DNA from: Magnetovibrio sp.
Lineage (GTDB): Bacteria; Pseudomonadota; Alphaproteobacteria; Rhodospirillales; Casp-alpha2
Direction of reading: 5' to 3'
DNA: 64,000 nt
Assembly (NCBI GenBank): GCA_002690705.1
Contig: NZFO01000006.1
Location: forward strand, 1 to 64,000
Below, piece by piece: positions 35,233 to 45,267 of the stretch (its first letter is position 1; every line of letters starts with the position of its first letter). The notes under the pieces are model-generated. The model was not told where the DNA came from. It saw only the letters and a program-made list of their open reading frames with translations, and did no database searches. A program made the translations under genes and the position numbers.

Positions 35233-36669
35233 CTATACGCCAGTTTCCGTAATAAATTTTGTGCGTAAAAAAGCGTCTAATCCCTCGATCCCGCCCTCTG
35301 AGCCGTAGCCCGATTCGTTTACACCGCCGAAAGGTGTTTCCGGAGTTGCAACCATCGGATGGTTTACGCCCACCAAGCCAGATTCTAGGGCTTGGCTAAC
35401 CTTGGCAGCTTTATCGCCGTTCGAAGTAAACACATACGATGCTAACCCAAAGGGAAGAGAGTTTGCCCGTTCAATCACTTCGTCATCGTCATTAAAATGC
35501 GTAATTGGCGCAACTGGTCCGAAAGGCTCTTCAATCATGATCTTGGCGCTGTCGGGGACGTCAGAGAGAACCGTTGGAGCAAAAAAATAACCAAGATTGC
35601 CAATGCGTTCGGCACCCACCTCAACTTTGGCACCACAGTTCTTCGCGTCAGCGATAAAATCTTCCATGATAGGAAGCCGGCGTGCATCAATTAATGGCCC
35701 CATTTGCACGCCCTCCTCCATACCGTCCCCAACCTTTAGGGCTTTAGCGCGCTCAGAAAACCCCTCAATAAATGATTTATATATTTTATCATGAACAAAA
35801 AAGCGAGTTGGTGATATGCAGACTTGCCCTGCATTTCGGAATTTGAAACCAGCTGCCGCGTCTAATGCTTTATCTAAATCTGCATCTTCAAAAACGATCA
35901 CTGGCGAATGCCCACCAAGCTCCATCGTGCATCGTTTCATGGTGTCAGCTGCTAATTTTTGAAGGTGCTTACCAACAGGAATTGAACCTGTAAATGACAT
36001 TTTTCGCGGGATTGGGGATCCTAATACATGGCGAGAGACATCGTCAGGGATTCCGAAGACAACATTTAAAACACCATCTGGAAGCCCCGCATCTTGAAAG
36101 CAACGAGCGAGTGCGACGGCGGTGCCCGGAGTCTCCTCGCTAGGTTTAATCAGAATGGAACACCCTGCTCCCAATGCTCCCGCTACTTTTCGTATGAAAT
36201 TAGTGCCTGGAAAATTCCACGCGACGAAGGCGCAGCAGGGGCCAACAGGTTCTTTTGTTACCATTTGACGAACACCAGGTATCCGTGCTGGAACTAAGCG
36301 CCCGTATGCCCGTTTTCCCTCTTCGGCATACCAACGAGTAGCATCAATTACGAATTGTAATTCGACTTTTGACTCTCCAAGCGGTTTGCCCATTTCAAGC
36401 GTGAGGGTTCTTGCAATCTGTTCTATCCGCTGCTCCATCAATCTTGCGGCCTTCTCCAGAATATTTTGGCGCGCAATTGCTGGCGTGTGGCGCCAAATCT
36501 TAAACCCTTGGACGCTACTGTCTAAGGCCTCATCCAAATCTTTTAAGGAAGCGTGTGGAACGTCGCTTAAAACTTCTTCATTTGCTGGATTTATAAGGGG
36601 TTGACTTTTGTTTGCACTTCCTCGCGACCATTGGCCGTTGATGAGTAATTCTATCTTTTCTTTATACAC
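35233..36669 (-). CDS. NAD(P)-dependent aldehyde dehydrogenase (succinate-semialdehyde type)
   Basis: A 478-residue cytosolic dehydrogenase that oxidises an aldehyde to an acid. Motifs are AFVAWNFPGTNFIRKVAGAL (the equivalent of the PWNFP stretch), KPSEETPGTA, FTGSIPVGKHL, the catalytic Glu in MELGGHSPVIV, and the catalytic Cys in GQVCISPTRFFVH. EEPFGPVAPI and a C-terminal PFGGVNESGYGSEGG follow. The E/C arrangement and sequence resemble GabD-like succinate-semialdehyde dehydrogenases, but true substrate and cofactor preference are uncertain. Confidence 0.87.
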   Translation of the reverse strand: MYKEKIELLINGQWSRGSANKSQPLINPANEEVLSDVPHASLKDLDEALDSSVQGFKIWRHTPAIARQNILEKAARLMEQRIEQIARTLTLEMGKPLGESKVELQFVIDATRWYAEEGKRAYGRLVPARIPGVRQMVTKEPVGPCCAFVAWNFPGTNFIRKVAGALGAGCSILIKPSEETPGTAVALARCFQDAGLPDGVLNVVFGIPDDVSRHVLGSPIPRKMSFTGSIPVGKHLQKLAADTMKRCTMELGGHSPVIVFEDADLDKALDAAAGFKFRNAGQVCISPTRFFVHDKIYKSFIEGFSERAKALKVGDGMEEGVQMGPLIDARRLPIMEDFIADAKNCGAKVEVGAERIGNLGYFFAPTVLSDVPDSAKIMIEEPFGPVAPITHFNDDDEVIERANSLPFGLASYVFTSNGDKAAKVSQALESGLVGVNHPMVATPETPFGGVNESGYGSEGGIEGLDAFLRTKFITETGV

Positions 36670-36974
36670 TGTTACCTCTCTTAATAATCAACAATGACTG
36701 TATCTGAGCCAAATAAACCTTAACTTGAGAAAGATGACTGGGCAAAAGTTTATGTGGACCAAAGATACAGCTCAACACCAGTGTGACAATTTTTCCAATC
36801 TTTAAAACTCTTTTAATGGTCAGCGCGTGTTTCTCTAATAACTCGTTTCAGTTTGTATTTTATTGGATGTTCTTTCCGCAGAGCCTACCCTGTCTTTACA
36901 CCTTTACCCTATTGCCATAGACATATTTTAAGCTCTCTGGTTTGCAGAGTAGTTGGAGGATACTTGGAGTTCTG
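36670..36974. other. Intergenic, no gene seen
   Basis: About 305 nt between the aldehyde dehydrogenase start and the end of the hydrolase gene. AT-rich, with no supported coding or RNA feature. Confidence 0.5.
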
Positions 36975-37736
36975 CTATTTCGCTGCATCAGCGGAAATCC
37001 ATGCTGCTATATCCTGTGCGACTATATCCTGAATATCCTCAAACCCATGGTGATGAAGTGGCCCACAATTCCGCCCCGAAGCACCTCCTTGACTATATGA
37101 TAAAAAGGTTTTTCTGGTCGCTTTGAGGTTCTCATAGAATTTCTTTGAATAATAAAATGGCGTGACCTTACATTCGTCTTTTTCATGATGTACCACGAGC
37201 ACTGCAACGTTTGCAATGGGTCCAATAATTTGCTCCATAGAAAAATATTCAGCTTTTCTTGAGTCATTTGTATAGACACCAGACGCAAGAATTATACCTT
37301 TTATATAATTGGGAAATAATTTAGAAAATCGTGCTGAATCAACCGAGCCTCTGCTGAAGCCAATGAGATAAGTTGGTAGTTTATTGCGCTTACTTATCTC
37401 TTTAACAAGGTTTAATACCCTACCAGCACGTTTTTGGCTGTTGCGAAGTTGGTAACTAGCTCTCTCCTTTTTTGACCAATTAGGAAAAAGATAAAAATTG
37501 AGGCCTGAGTTAGTGAAATATTTTCTCTGGGTTACAAGAAAATTTTTGCTTTTACCTTGAGCATTTTTCATGCCTTTTCCACCAATGAATGCTATAACAT
37601 TTGCGCTGGCTTTGTCTTGCTCATCGGTGAAAATGGGGAGTTGGGAGACATTTAAAAAACTAAGTGGTTTTATATCTGCTATCGCGGATTCGGAAAAAAG
37701 TAATACTAAACACGCACTAAATAAAGTTTTTTTCAT
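36975..37736 (-). CDS. Secreted alpha/beta-hydrolase-fold protein
   Basis: A 253-residue protein with a clear signal peptide (MKKTLFSACLVLLFSESAIA). The alpha/beta hydrolase elements are strand ANVIAFIGGKG, a nucleophile elbow LIGFSRGSVDSA (Ser in G-x-S-x-G), an acid in VVHHEKDECKV and the catalytic His in PLHHHGFEDI. Two cysteines (DEC and RNCGP) may form a disulfide, fitting the periplasm. Substrate unknown. Composition is more AT-rich than the flanks and it has no operon partner, so recent transfer is possible. Confidence 0.7.
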   Translation of the reverse strand: MKKTLFSACLVLLFSESAIADIKPLSFLNVSQLPIFTDEQDKASANVIAFIGGKGMKNAQGKSKNFLVTQRKYFTNSGLNFYLFPNWSKKERASYQLRNSQKRAGRVLNLVKEISKRNKLPTYLIGFSRGSVDSARFSKLFPNYIKGIILASGVYTNDSRKAEYFSMEQIIGPIANVAVLVVHHEKDECKVTPFYYSKKFYENLKATRKTFLSYSQGGASGRNCGPLHHHGFEDIQDIVAQDIAAWISADAAK

Positions 37737-38037
37737 TTCTTAAAATCCCATGAAAGATGTATCTAAACCCAATTCAATGTCTCCTCTTAATCTTTAATCT
37801 TGCGGTTTGGGAGATAGTTATGATTAATATTTCAGGATATCCAAGCATCCTATTCCATGGTTATGCAAGCTCGACTGCGTTAAAATTTTTTAAATTTGCT
37901 TCGCGTAGGGTGTCTTAAAATTATTAATTGGCTCAAGTCTTCGTTCTTACCCGATCAAATGGAAATGCGCAGTTGGACCTAAAAAAAATAGTTACCCATT
38001 CATTGGATCACCGCAAATGTAAACTACTTGGGATCAT
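37737..38037. other. Intergenic between divergent genes
   Basis: About 300 nt, AT-rich, between the divergent hydrolase and YdjM-type genes. It probably contains both promoters; no specific site recognised. Confidence 0.5.
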
Positions 38038-39108
38038 ATGGATCCGTTAACACAAGGTTTGGTTGGTGCAGCGCTTCCAATGGCAACTCAGCGACGACCG
38101 AGGGTAGTCATAGCTGCTCTATGCGGTTTTTTAGGGGGCTTAGCCCCTGACCTCGATATCGCAATTTCGAGTTCCCAAGACAACTTGCTTTTTTTAGAGT
38201 TTCATCGGCACTTCACCCACGCACTAATATTTATTCCAGTGGGTAGCGCTTGCGTAGCAGCGTGTATTTTTGGTTTTGCGAGGCGGCATATAAAACTCGG
38301 ATATATGTCGATTTGGATGTTCTGCGCACTTGGCTATGCTACTCATGGACTTCTTGACACCACCACCTCGTATGGAACGCATTTGCTTTGGCCTTTCGAT
38401 AATAGTCGCTTTGCATTGTCTTTAATCTCTATTATTGATCCTCTGTTCACTTTGCCAATTCTTGGCTTTGTGCTAACGGGCTTGATTTGTCGCAACTGCT
38501 ATTGGGCGCGCGCGGCACTGGTTTGGGGGGCGTTATACTTAGGTGCTGGTGCTTGGCAGCATCACGGGGCTATGGCGCAGGCTCGTGGCTTGGCGGCCAG
38601 CCGCGACCATATCCCCGAGCGCGTTACTGTTAAACCATCCTTTGCTAATATTTTTCTCTGGCGGAGTGTCTACGAGGTTAATGGACGATTTCACGTTGAC
38701 GCTGTGCGTCCGTGGCCCTCGCCGCGGATAATTCCCGGCAGTGTAGCTCCGCAGCTAGACATTTCCCGTGACCTGCCTTGGCTTGAGTTAGAATCCCAAC
38801 AGGCCCGCGATATCGAGCGATTCCGTTTTTTCAGTCAGGATTTTTTGGTAAAAGGCTCCGATTTTAGGCCTAATATCTTTGATGTACGCTTCGCTTTTCT
38901 GCCGACGGAAATAGCCGCACTATGGTATATAAGGCTCGATCCTTATGCTGATAACTTTGCTCATGCTGTTTATGAGACGGAACGCAGTCATTCTTTGGAA
39001 TTATTAGCTGATCTAGTCGATATGGTTTTTTCGGAATCTCAGCCCAACCTCAAGCCAGCGGCGCTAAACCGTGAGCCTTGTCTTGGGTGTCGCGGCTCCT
39101 CGGACTAA
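38038..39108 (+). CDS. YdjM-type membrane-bound metal-dependent hydrolase family protein
   Basis: A 356-residue integral membrane protein of the YdjM/DUF457 family. The N-terminal MDPLTQGLVGAALP, PDLDIAI and HRHFTHAL segments supply the conserved His/Asp residues regarded as a metal site. Four to five membrane helices follow, then a soluble C-terminal part of about 150 residues. Members are annotated as metal-dependent hydrolases, but the reaction is not established. ATG at 38038 begins the conserved motif directly. The photolyase gene follows 31 nt downstream on the same strand, suggesting co-transcription. Confidence 0.82.
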   Translation: MDPLTQGLVGAALPMATQRRPRVVIAALCGFLGGLAPDLDIAISSSQDNLLFLEFHRHFTHALIFIPVGSACVAACIFGFARRHIKLGYMSIWMFCALGYATHGLLDTTTSYGTHLLWPFDNSRFALSLISIIDPLFTLPILGFVLTGLICRNCYWARAALVWGALYLGAGAWQHHGAMAQARGLAASRDHIPERVTVKPSFANIFLWRSVYEVNGRFHVDAVRPWPSPRIIPGSVAPQLDISRDLPWLELESQQARDIERFRFFSQDFLVKGSDFRPNIFDVRFAFLPTEIAALWYIRLDPYADNFAHAVYETERSHSLELLADLVDMVFSESQPNLKPAALNREPCLGCRGSSD

Positions 39109-39139
39109 ACTGAAAAGTTAAGAATGACGTATTAATCTT

Positions 39140-40711
39140 ATGAAACCCAAGTCCATTCAAATAGTCTGGTTCAAGAGAGATCTGAGAATTACAGATCACA
39201 TAGCCCTAACAGCTGCAGCCAGCACGGGGGCGGTATTGCCTCTGTATGTTGCTGAACCAGACTACTGGGCTGGTTCCGACACTTCTTCCAGACAATGGTC
39301 GTTCATTAGAGAGAGCCTAATGGATCTTCGAAGCGCACTTGCGGGTAGAGGCCAACCCCTCGTCGTTCGGGTTGGCGATGTTGTTACTACTCTCTCTGAG
39401 TTGCACAGGCAAATAAAGATCGACAGGCTCTGGTCGCATGAGGAGACCGGTAATAGATGGACCTTTGAGCGTGATATCCGGGTCGCTGGGTGGTGCCGTC
39501 AACACAGTGTTCGTTGGACAGAGTTAACACAAAACGGTGTCATACGAGGCCTGTCCGACCGCGACGGCTGGGCTCGAAAAAGAGGCCAATTTATGACTGC
39601 GTCGATGGCGCCAGCTCTTCCGCCAATGCAACCCTTGGAGAGATTTGATATTGGGCCCATACCACACCTGCATGACCTCGGCCTTTCTAGTGACTGCTGC
39701 CCCTTTCGACAAATAGGGGGCTTGGTTAAGGGGCGTGAACGGCTGAAGAGCTTTCTTGACTCGCGAGATGCTAATTACCGTAGCGAGATTTCTTCGCCGA
39801 TAACGGCGGAAACGACTTGCTCACGTTTATCCCCACATTTGGCCTTCGGTACTCTATCTATTCGCGAGGTTGCTCAGGCCACAGATCAAGAGCTTAAAAA
39901 AAACTCGGGGGTCCCGAGGGCCCGGCGGCAATCTCTTTTATCGTTTTCGAGTCGCCTTCATTGGCATTGTCATTTTATGCAGAAACTGGAGAATCAGCCG
40001 GAGCTCGAGTTTATTAATATGCATCCAGCGTATAATGAGCTCCGTGTCGATGATGCTAAACGTCTTGAGGCTTGGTGCCGGGGAGAGACGGGCTGGCCTT
40101 TTGTAGATGCGTGCATGCGGATGCTTAGAGCTACTGGGTGGATCAATTTCAGGATGCGAGCAATGCTCATGGCAGTAGCCAGTTACCATCTTTGGATGAA
40201 TTGGCGGCAACCCGGCGAGCATTTGGCAAGAATGTTCACGGATTACGAACCCGGAATTCATTGGCCACAGATTCAAATGCAGTCAGGAACCACCGGTATA
40301 AATTTACCCCGCATATATAACCCCGTCAAACAGGGGTATGACCAGGATCCTTCAGGATCATTCATTCGTCGATGGGTGCCAGAATTATCTGTCGTTCCTG
40401 ATGCTCTGGTCCATGAACCTTGGACTTGGGAAGAGGCTGATCAGCGGCTGGATGACCGTTATCCCAGAGTTCTCGTAGACTATAAGGAAGCCGCAAAGCG
40501 AGCTCGACAAATCATCTGGTCCGTTCGTAAGAGTGAGTCCTACCAAGCAAATGCAAAAAAAATCTATGAGCGGCATGGTAGCCGAAAAAAAACAGGTTTA
40601 TTTCGGGCGAAAAACCCCCGGCCCAGGCAAACAGTACGTCGCGCAGACGCACCTCAGCAATTAACCTTGTTTGAGTGTGCGGCTGAAATGCGGCCAAAAC
40701 CAATAAACTAA
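39140..40711 (+). CDS. Cryptochrome/photolyase family flavoprotein
   Basis: A 523-residue protein of the DNA photolyase/cryptochrome superfamily. The N-terminal Rossmann domain (IQIVWFKRDLRITDHIAL) would carry an antenna chromophore. The C-terminal FAD domain has SRLSPHLAFGTLSIREV, RLHWHCHFMQKLEN, TGWPFVDACMRMLRATGWINFRMRAM, the flavin-contacting DYEPGIHWPQIQMQSG and the INLPRIYNPVKQG region. It either repairs pyrimidine dimers with blue light or senses light. The sequence looks like the bacterial class often called FAD-binding photolyase-like, and I cannot separate repair from signalling. No Fe-S cysteine cluster is evident. Confidence 0.87.
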   Translation: MKPKSIQIVWFKRDLRITDHIALTAAASTGAVLPLYVAEPDYWAGSDTSSRQWSFIRESLMDLRSALAGRGQPLVVRVGDVVTTLSELHRQIKIDRLWSHEETGNRWTFERDIRVAGWCRQHSVRWTELTQNGVIRGLSDRDGWARKRGQFMTASMAPALPPMQPLERFDIGPIPHLHDLGLSSDCCPFRQIGGLVKGRERLKSFLDSRDANYRSEISSPITAETTCSRLSPHLAFGTLSIREVAQATDQELKKNSGVPRARRQSLLSFSSRLHWHCHFMQKLENQPELEFINMHPAYNELRVDDAKRLEAWCRGETGWPFVDACMRMLRATGWINFRMRAMLMAVASYHLWMNWRQPGEHLARMFTDYEPGIHWPQIQMQSGTTGINLPRIYNPVKQGYDQDPSGSFIRRWVPELSVVPDALVHEPWTWEEADQRLDDRYPRVLVDYKEAAKRARQIIWSVRKSESYQANAKKIYERHGSRKKTGLFRAKNPRPRQTVRRADAPQQLTLFECAAEMRPKPIN

Positions 40712-41132
40712 CCCTTACTGAGAACCCATCGATATAAAGCAATGGATACTGTCTTGATAAAACATACTAGAAGGGGATTCTGTCTGTTCCCTGAACATCC
40801 GAGAGGAATATTAAGAGTGAGATTAGGATTCTAATCACTTTTGCCTTTACTTTTTATAGATTTCACTTTCGATATAATCGATCTTCAACGCGCACCAGCT
40901 ACCATTATATCACCATAGTTTTAGCGATTGGAAAGCGGCTGAGAAAATTATAAGATTCAGAATCTGGCTACGGAAGAGACTATATAAAACGCTTAAATTG
41001 CGGTTTCCTATTAAACCAAATTATATTATAAAATTTTAGGTAGTTCTTTCACGTCCATATTACACAAAGTCGTGGGTTTAAGAGGGGTAATAGCTTAAGA
41101 TTCAGGCTGCAAATACGGGGTCGGCACGAATT
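40712..41132. other. Intergenic, no gene seen
   Basis: About 420 nt between the convergent photolyase and MFS genes. AT-rich, without supported coding frames or clear terminator hairpins. Confidence 0.5.
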
Positions 41133-42497
41133 CTAAGTTAAACGTAAATAGACTACTAGGATGCCGATTGAAGCACCTGCCATCAATATTACCGCAGTAA
41201 AAATCAGGCGTTTCGGGTCTCCACACCATAAGATGGCTCTGAATATTACACTAACCCACGGTGACTTTATTGGTGGACGAAGAAAGATAAGGCCCGAGCA
41301 CAGTGCTGGTATAGAACAGATTAGAAAACCAACGCTATAGGAGCCTGTAATCGCTAACACTCCGCCATACACTGCTGGATAGATCATCATGGCAACGCTC
41401 GTGAACGCTAGGACGCTACCTGTGACCCCTCCTACCTTCTCTAATGGAGAAAGTCTTGCCACTTCTGCTAATAGAATTCCATGCCATCCGAGTGCTGTAA
41501 TATTGTAGAGTATTGCGACCCCAATAATTAACGAATAGCTCCAACTCGTATCATAGAAACTCGTCAGAGTTGCGGCTAAAGAACCAAAAATACCAAGTGT
41601 TCCAAGAATTGATCGCGCAGATAAGAGAGTACTACCCAAGTATCCCCAAAAGATCCGCGCGCCAACTGCAGTAAATGCAGAAATTGCAAAAGCTGACCCA
41701 GCTTCAGTCTCGGTATATCCGAGTCCATCGATTAAAAATAGAATAAAAAAGCCAGCAAAAATAGATTGCAGTCCGCCGAACGCAAAGGCTCCTAGAGATA
41801 TATCCCGCAATTGCGGATGTGAAAGCACAAATTTCATTGTTTCAGATACGCCGGAAAAGGTTAGTCGAATAGATGAGTCACGATCGGCGTCAAAATGCTC
41901 TCTGATTGGTTGTAAAGAGATCGCGACAAGGTACACAATTAATCCGGTCACAAAAGCTGTGCCATAGGCGTCCAGATGAACTGGAGTTTTGAAAGTGGCA
42001 CTATAAAAACTGATTGTCAGTAAAAACGGAATAAGGAGTCCGCCAATAAGACTTCCCACGGGAACGCCGGTTTGTTTGATAGAAAATACAACGGGCGCTA
42101 ATCTTGGGGGACAGACTTGTGATAAAATGTGAGAACTTGCGGGTGTTGAGACAGCTGATACTCCAAGCAAAATAGCAGCTATCGGGTAAACCCAGAGAAA
42201 ACCGGTTGATACTACAAGCAGACTGCCTCCCATTAAGACAAGGCACCACTGGCTAATTCGAAGAGCACCGAAGCGAAGAATAAACCCACCACAACTCATT
42301 GCACCAATTATGGCTGCAATATTTTGCAGAAAGAGGTAAAAACCGAGCCAAGCACGTGAGATACCAAAGTCTTCGGCGATTCGGTTGGCTAAAATGGGCA
42401 TGACGATCTGACAGACATAGGAAAACGCCTGCTGCATGAGCATTGCAAAAACCGCGACACTCAGGACTATCCGCCAATCAAGATGACGTAATTTCAT
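41133..42497 (-). CDS. MFS transporter
   Basis: A 454-residue major facilitator with about 12 membrane segments. It has the loop 2-3 region GGFILRFGALRISQWCL, a TM4-5 region (SAVSTPASSHILSQVCPPRLAPVVFSIKQTGVPVGSLIGG) typical of MFS exporters and nitrate/oxalate-type members, and a long hydrophilic central loop. Its ATG overlaps the stop of the HlyD-type gene by 1 nt (TGATG), so translation is coupled. The pairing suggests a two-part export system in the manner of EmrAB, but the 12-helix design differs from the 14-helix EmrB. Substrate unknown. Confidence 0.83.
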   Translation of the reverse strand: MKLRHLDWRIVLSVAVFAMLMQQAFSYVCQIVMPILANRIAEDFGISRAWLGFYLFLQNIAAIIGAMSCGGFILRFGALRISQWCLVLMGGSLLVVSTGFLWVYPIAAILLGVSAVSTPASSHILSQVCPPRLAPVVFSIKQTGVPVGSLIGGLLIPFLLTISFYSATFKTPVHLDAYGTAFVTGLIVYLVAISLQPIREHFDADRDSSIRLTFSGVSETMKFVLSHPQLRDISLGAFAFGGLQSIFAGFFILFLIDGLGYTETEAGSAFAISAFTAVGARIFWGYLGSTLLSARSILGTLGIFGSLAATLTSFYDTSWSYSLIIGVAILYNITALGWHGILLAEVARLSPLEKVGGVTGSVLAFTSVAMMIYPAVYGGVLAITGSYSVGFLICSIPALCSGLIFLRPPIKSPWVSVIFRAILWCGDPKRLIFTAVILMAGASIGILVVYLRLT

Positions 42498-43603
42498 CAG
42501 AAATTGAATTGATCGTAAATTTGTATATTCACTTCTACCAACATACCGGGTGCAATTTTCTCTGGTGGGTCTAGCATTTTAATACGAATGGGAATACGCT
42601 GTGTGAGCTTCCTTGACCTCCCCTCGCTAAATTCTTGCTCGCCTAAAACCTGCGAGGCAGTGACACTACCAATAAAAGTCACGATGCCTTTGAACTCCTC
42701 AAATGGATAAGGATAGGCGTCCATGTCAATGATGACTTTTTGACCAATCTCAAGGTGTCTTAACTGCGATTCATCCACATTGGCTTGAATCCACAATGAA
42801 TTCTCGTCGTGAAGCAGAATAATCCGTTCAGCTTCCTCGACGTGTTCACTTGTATATTTGTAAACGCTATCAACGATGCCGTCGATTGGACTTCGAATAT
42901 AATGGTAAGTAAGAATTTCTAGTTGTTGATCTTTTAAATTATTTATTTTCCGTATATTTGCATTCTTTATCATTTTGTCAGCCTCCAGCACTTCCAAATG
43001 CGAAGCAGAGGCCTCTATTTCTCGTAATTCTAGTTTAGCGACTTTTATGTTAGCCAACGAACTGTCGACTTCGGCTTCAATAATCAAAGTTTTGCTTTGC
43101 TCTTCTTCGAAGCTTTTTTTAGATGTGAGTTTTTTTTGAAAAAGAATACGTGCACGGGTTAGGTTCTTTTTTGCTAATTCAAAGCGGTTACGGATGGTGG
43201 TGTGCTCGATTTGAAGAGCCTTTATGGCTTCCCTTTTTGTGGCAAGACGAGATGCTAAATCCTGCTTAAAAACTGATACTTCAGCTTCAATTTTTGCACG
43301 CTGGCCCTGCTCACGAATAAGGTCTGCTTCCAGCGCTTCAATCTTCAATCGCTGGACCCTCGCTTTCAAAGCTACAAGCAAATCATTTTTTTTTACTCGA
43401 TCTCCCTCCGCGACGTAAACCTTCTCAATTTCGCCATCAATTCTTGAGGATAGAGTTGTAAGTTTTGCCTCGATTCGGGCATCGTACTCGTAAACATGCG
43501 TTAGTGAAAAAAATACCTCGTATATCAAAAGAGCTGTAAGGGCTATAGAGGCAATGACGCCGAGTCTCTTTAGTATTAAACGTCTTTCTTTATTGAACGG
43601 CAT
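42497..43603 (-). CDS. HlyD/EmrA-type periplasmic adaptor protein
   Basis: A 368-residue membrane-fusion protein. It has one N-terminal membrane helix (VIASIALTALLIYEVFF) and a first lipoyl half (LSSRIDGEIEKVYVAEGDRVKKNDLLVALKA). A long coiled-coil hairpin of about 140 residues rich in K/E/A follows, then the second lipoyl half (YHYIRSPIDGIVDSVYKYTSEHVE) and the beta-barrel domain (LWIQANVDESQLRHLEIGQKVIIDMDAYP). Such adaptors pair with MFS, ABC or RND pumps; here the MFS gene overlaps directly downstream. No outer-membrane channel gene is nearby. Confidence 0.88.
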   Translation of the reverse strand: MPFNKERRLILKRLGVIASIALTALLIYEVFFSLTHVYEYDARIEAKLTTLSSRIDGEIEKVYVAEGDRVKKNDLLVALKARVQRLKIEALEADLIREQGQRAKIEAEVSVFKQDLASRLATKREAIKALQIEHTTIRNRFELAKKNLTRARILFQKKLTSKKSFEEEQSKTLIIEAEVDSSLANIKVAKLELREIEASASHLEVLEADKMIKNANIRKINNLKDQQLEILTYHYIRSPIDGIVDSVYKYTSEHVEEAERIILLHDENSLWIQANVDESQLRHLEIGQKVIIDMDAYPYPFEEFKGIVTFIGSVTASQVLGEQEFSEGRSRKLTQRIPIRIKMLDPPEKIAPGMLVEVNIQIYDQFNF

Positions 43604-43724
43604 ATATCACCAAAAACATTAGATAAACTCGTAATGACCATCTATTACTGTTCAAAAAAAAACAGAATTTACAACAAATAAGTGTAGTTAGTGGGTAAAA
43701 TAACACCTCCGTAAATACCAAAGA

Positions 43725-43976
43725 TTATTTTTGCATATGGCGAAATTGTGCAATGAGAGAAAATATTAGATATGAAGGCTTATCTGAATTGTTTATCAAA
43801 TCAGAAATTATGAGGTTTATTTCACCGGCCATCTCTTCATGGGTAATCACATTCAAAAACTTTACCCGTTTTTCTGAGTTTTTTGCAAAGTAATGAAGCG
43901 CGCAAAATAAATATTTTAAATTCTGATTGATGCCTTCCCTAAATTGTAAGGGTATCAGAAATTTGGTTTCTGACAT
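43725..43976 (-). CDS. Small hypothetical protein (83 aa)
   Basis: A short frame with a soluble, helical-looking product (FREGINQNLKYLFCALHYFAKN...HEEMAGEINLIISDLI). No family is recognised and no strong Shine-Dalgarno is visible. It lies between the adaptor gene and rpsI on the same strand. Composition is AT-rich. It may be a small regulatory protein or a chance frame. Confidence 0.4.
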   Translation of the reverse strand: MSETKFLIPLQFREGINQNLKYLFCALHYFAKNSEKRVKFLNVITHEEMAGEINLIISDLINNSDKPSYLIFSLIAQFRHMQK

Positions 43977-44078
43977 TAGTCCGGGTTTTTAAGCGTCTTG
44001 AAGTATGTACGCATTAAACGTACATCGATAATCAAAAAAACCAGTCCTTTGAGATCATCTCGTAAAAGAAAGAAAATC

Positions 44079-44645
44079 TTAGCGTTTTGAAAACTGAAAA
44101 CTCCGTCGAGCTTTACGGCGACCGTATTTCTTTCGCTCAACCACGCGACTATCACGGGTCAAAAAACCTTCTTTTTTTAGAACAGAGCGAAGGCCGGGCT
44201 CATACAATGTTAGGGCCTTAGAGATGCCGTGGCGTACAGCACCTGCCTGACCCGATAGCCCGCCGCCCGAAACCGTTGCAAAAACATCATACTGCCCAGT
44301 GCGGTCGGCAGAAATAAAGGGTTGGCTCAGCAACATCTGAAGAACGGGGCGAGCAAAGTAACGTTCGATTTCTCGTCCGTTGACTAGTATTTTACCGAGA
44401 CCTGGCTTAATCCAAACGCGGGCAACGGCGTCTTTGCGTTTACCGGTAGCATAAGAACGGCCTTGATCATCGATTTGTGGTTCCGTTGGGGTAAGAGACC
44501 CCGAGGATACTGCTGTTGTGGCACTAAAGTCTACTTCATTGTCTCCTTCGTTAGATATTGCCCTATCTGCGACCACGTCTGGTGGCATCACTTTGCTGTC
44601 CAACGCCTGTTTTAAATTATCTAGGGTCACATTTTCGTCGGCCAT
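44079..44645 (-). CDS. rpsI: Small-subunit ribosomal protein S9 (uS9) with long N-terminal extension
   Basis: The C-terminal 125 residues are canonical uS9: [49 protein letters not shown] and the conserved [18 protein letters not shown] tail that reaches the P site. About 57 extra acidic N-terminal residues precede it; an S9 of this shape is seen in alphaproteobacteria. It lies 3 nt after rplM, the classic rplM-rpsI operon. Confidence 0.97.
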   Translation of the reverse strand: MADENVTLDNLKQALDSKVMPPDVVADRAISNEGDNEVDFSATTAVSSGSLTPTEPQIDDQGRSYATGKRKDAVARVWIKPGLGKILVNGREIERYFARPVLQMLLSQPFISADRTGQYDVFATVSGGGLSGQAGAVRHGISKALTLYEPGLRSVLKKEGFLTRDSRVVERKKYGRRKARRSFQFSKR

Positions 44646-44648
44646 GTA

Positions 44649-45134
44649 TTAGGCACTCCTGGCGTTTTTGGGGTTCATGGCAACGATATCCAGTGGTTCT
44701 GGCTGCTGCGCACTGTGCGGGTGCTCTGCGCCGGCATAGACATGTAATTTTCTAATTTGCTGCCGGCCTAGAGAATTTCGGCTGATCATCCGCTCAACGG
44801 CCTTATACACTAATCTCTCAGGATGCTCTCCATCGAGTATAGCTCCTGCTGAACGGCTTTTAATTCCACCCGGATAGCCTGTATGCCAGTAATAGGTCTT
44901 ATTGGACCGTTTATTGCCGGTAAGTCTAACTTTCTCTGCGTTAACTACAATGATGTTGTCACCGCAGTCAACGTGAGGCGTAAAAATTGGCTTGTGTTTA
45001 CCACGTAGTCTTGACGCGACAATAGCGGCTAATCTTCCGAGCACGAGGTCCTCAGCATCGACCACATACCATTTGCGCTCTACGTCCGCAGGTTTAGCGG
45101 AATATGTTCTCATGGCGTTTTTTATGCGTCCCAT
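44649..45134 (-). CDS. rplM: Large-subunit ribosomal protein L13 (uL13)
   Basis: A 161-residue L13 with the conserved [61 protein letters not shown] and [21 protein letters not shown]. It is an early assembly protein of the 50S subunit. First gene of the rplM-rpsI operon; the 133-nt gap upstream to the thioesterase gene should contain the promoter and leader. Confidence 0.97.
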   Translation of the reverse strand: MGRIKNAMRTYSAKPADVERKWYVVDAEDLVLGRLAAIVASRLRGKHKPIFTPHVDCGDNIIVVNAEKVRLTGNKRSNKTYYWHTGYPGGIKSRSAGAILDGEHPERLVYKAVERMISRNSLGRQQIRKLHVYAGAEHPHSAQQPEPLDIVAMNPKNARSA

Positions 45135-45267
45135 AATGAATACCAGTTGTCCACCAATTCAGCACCCGAATGTCCAAATATGCCAGAAAATATCAGACTG
45201 TCAAACGCAAAAAATTAATAGATACAGGTATTTATGTATACGGTATCTAAATACCAGTCATCAAAAA

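Noticed and set aside
44005-44025. The ATGTACG/CGTACAT hairpin as rpsI terminator
   Set aside because: It is not followed by a T-run on the minus strand, so terminator function is not supported.
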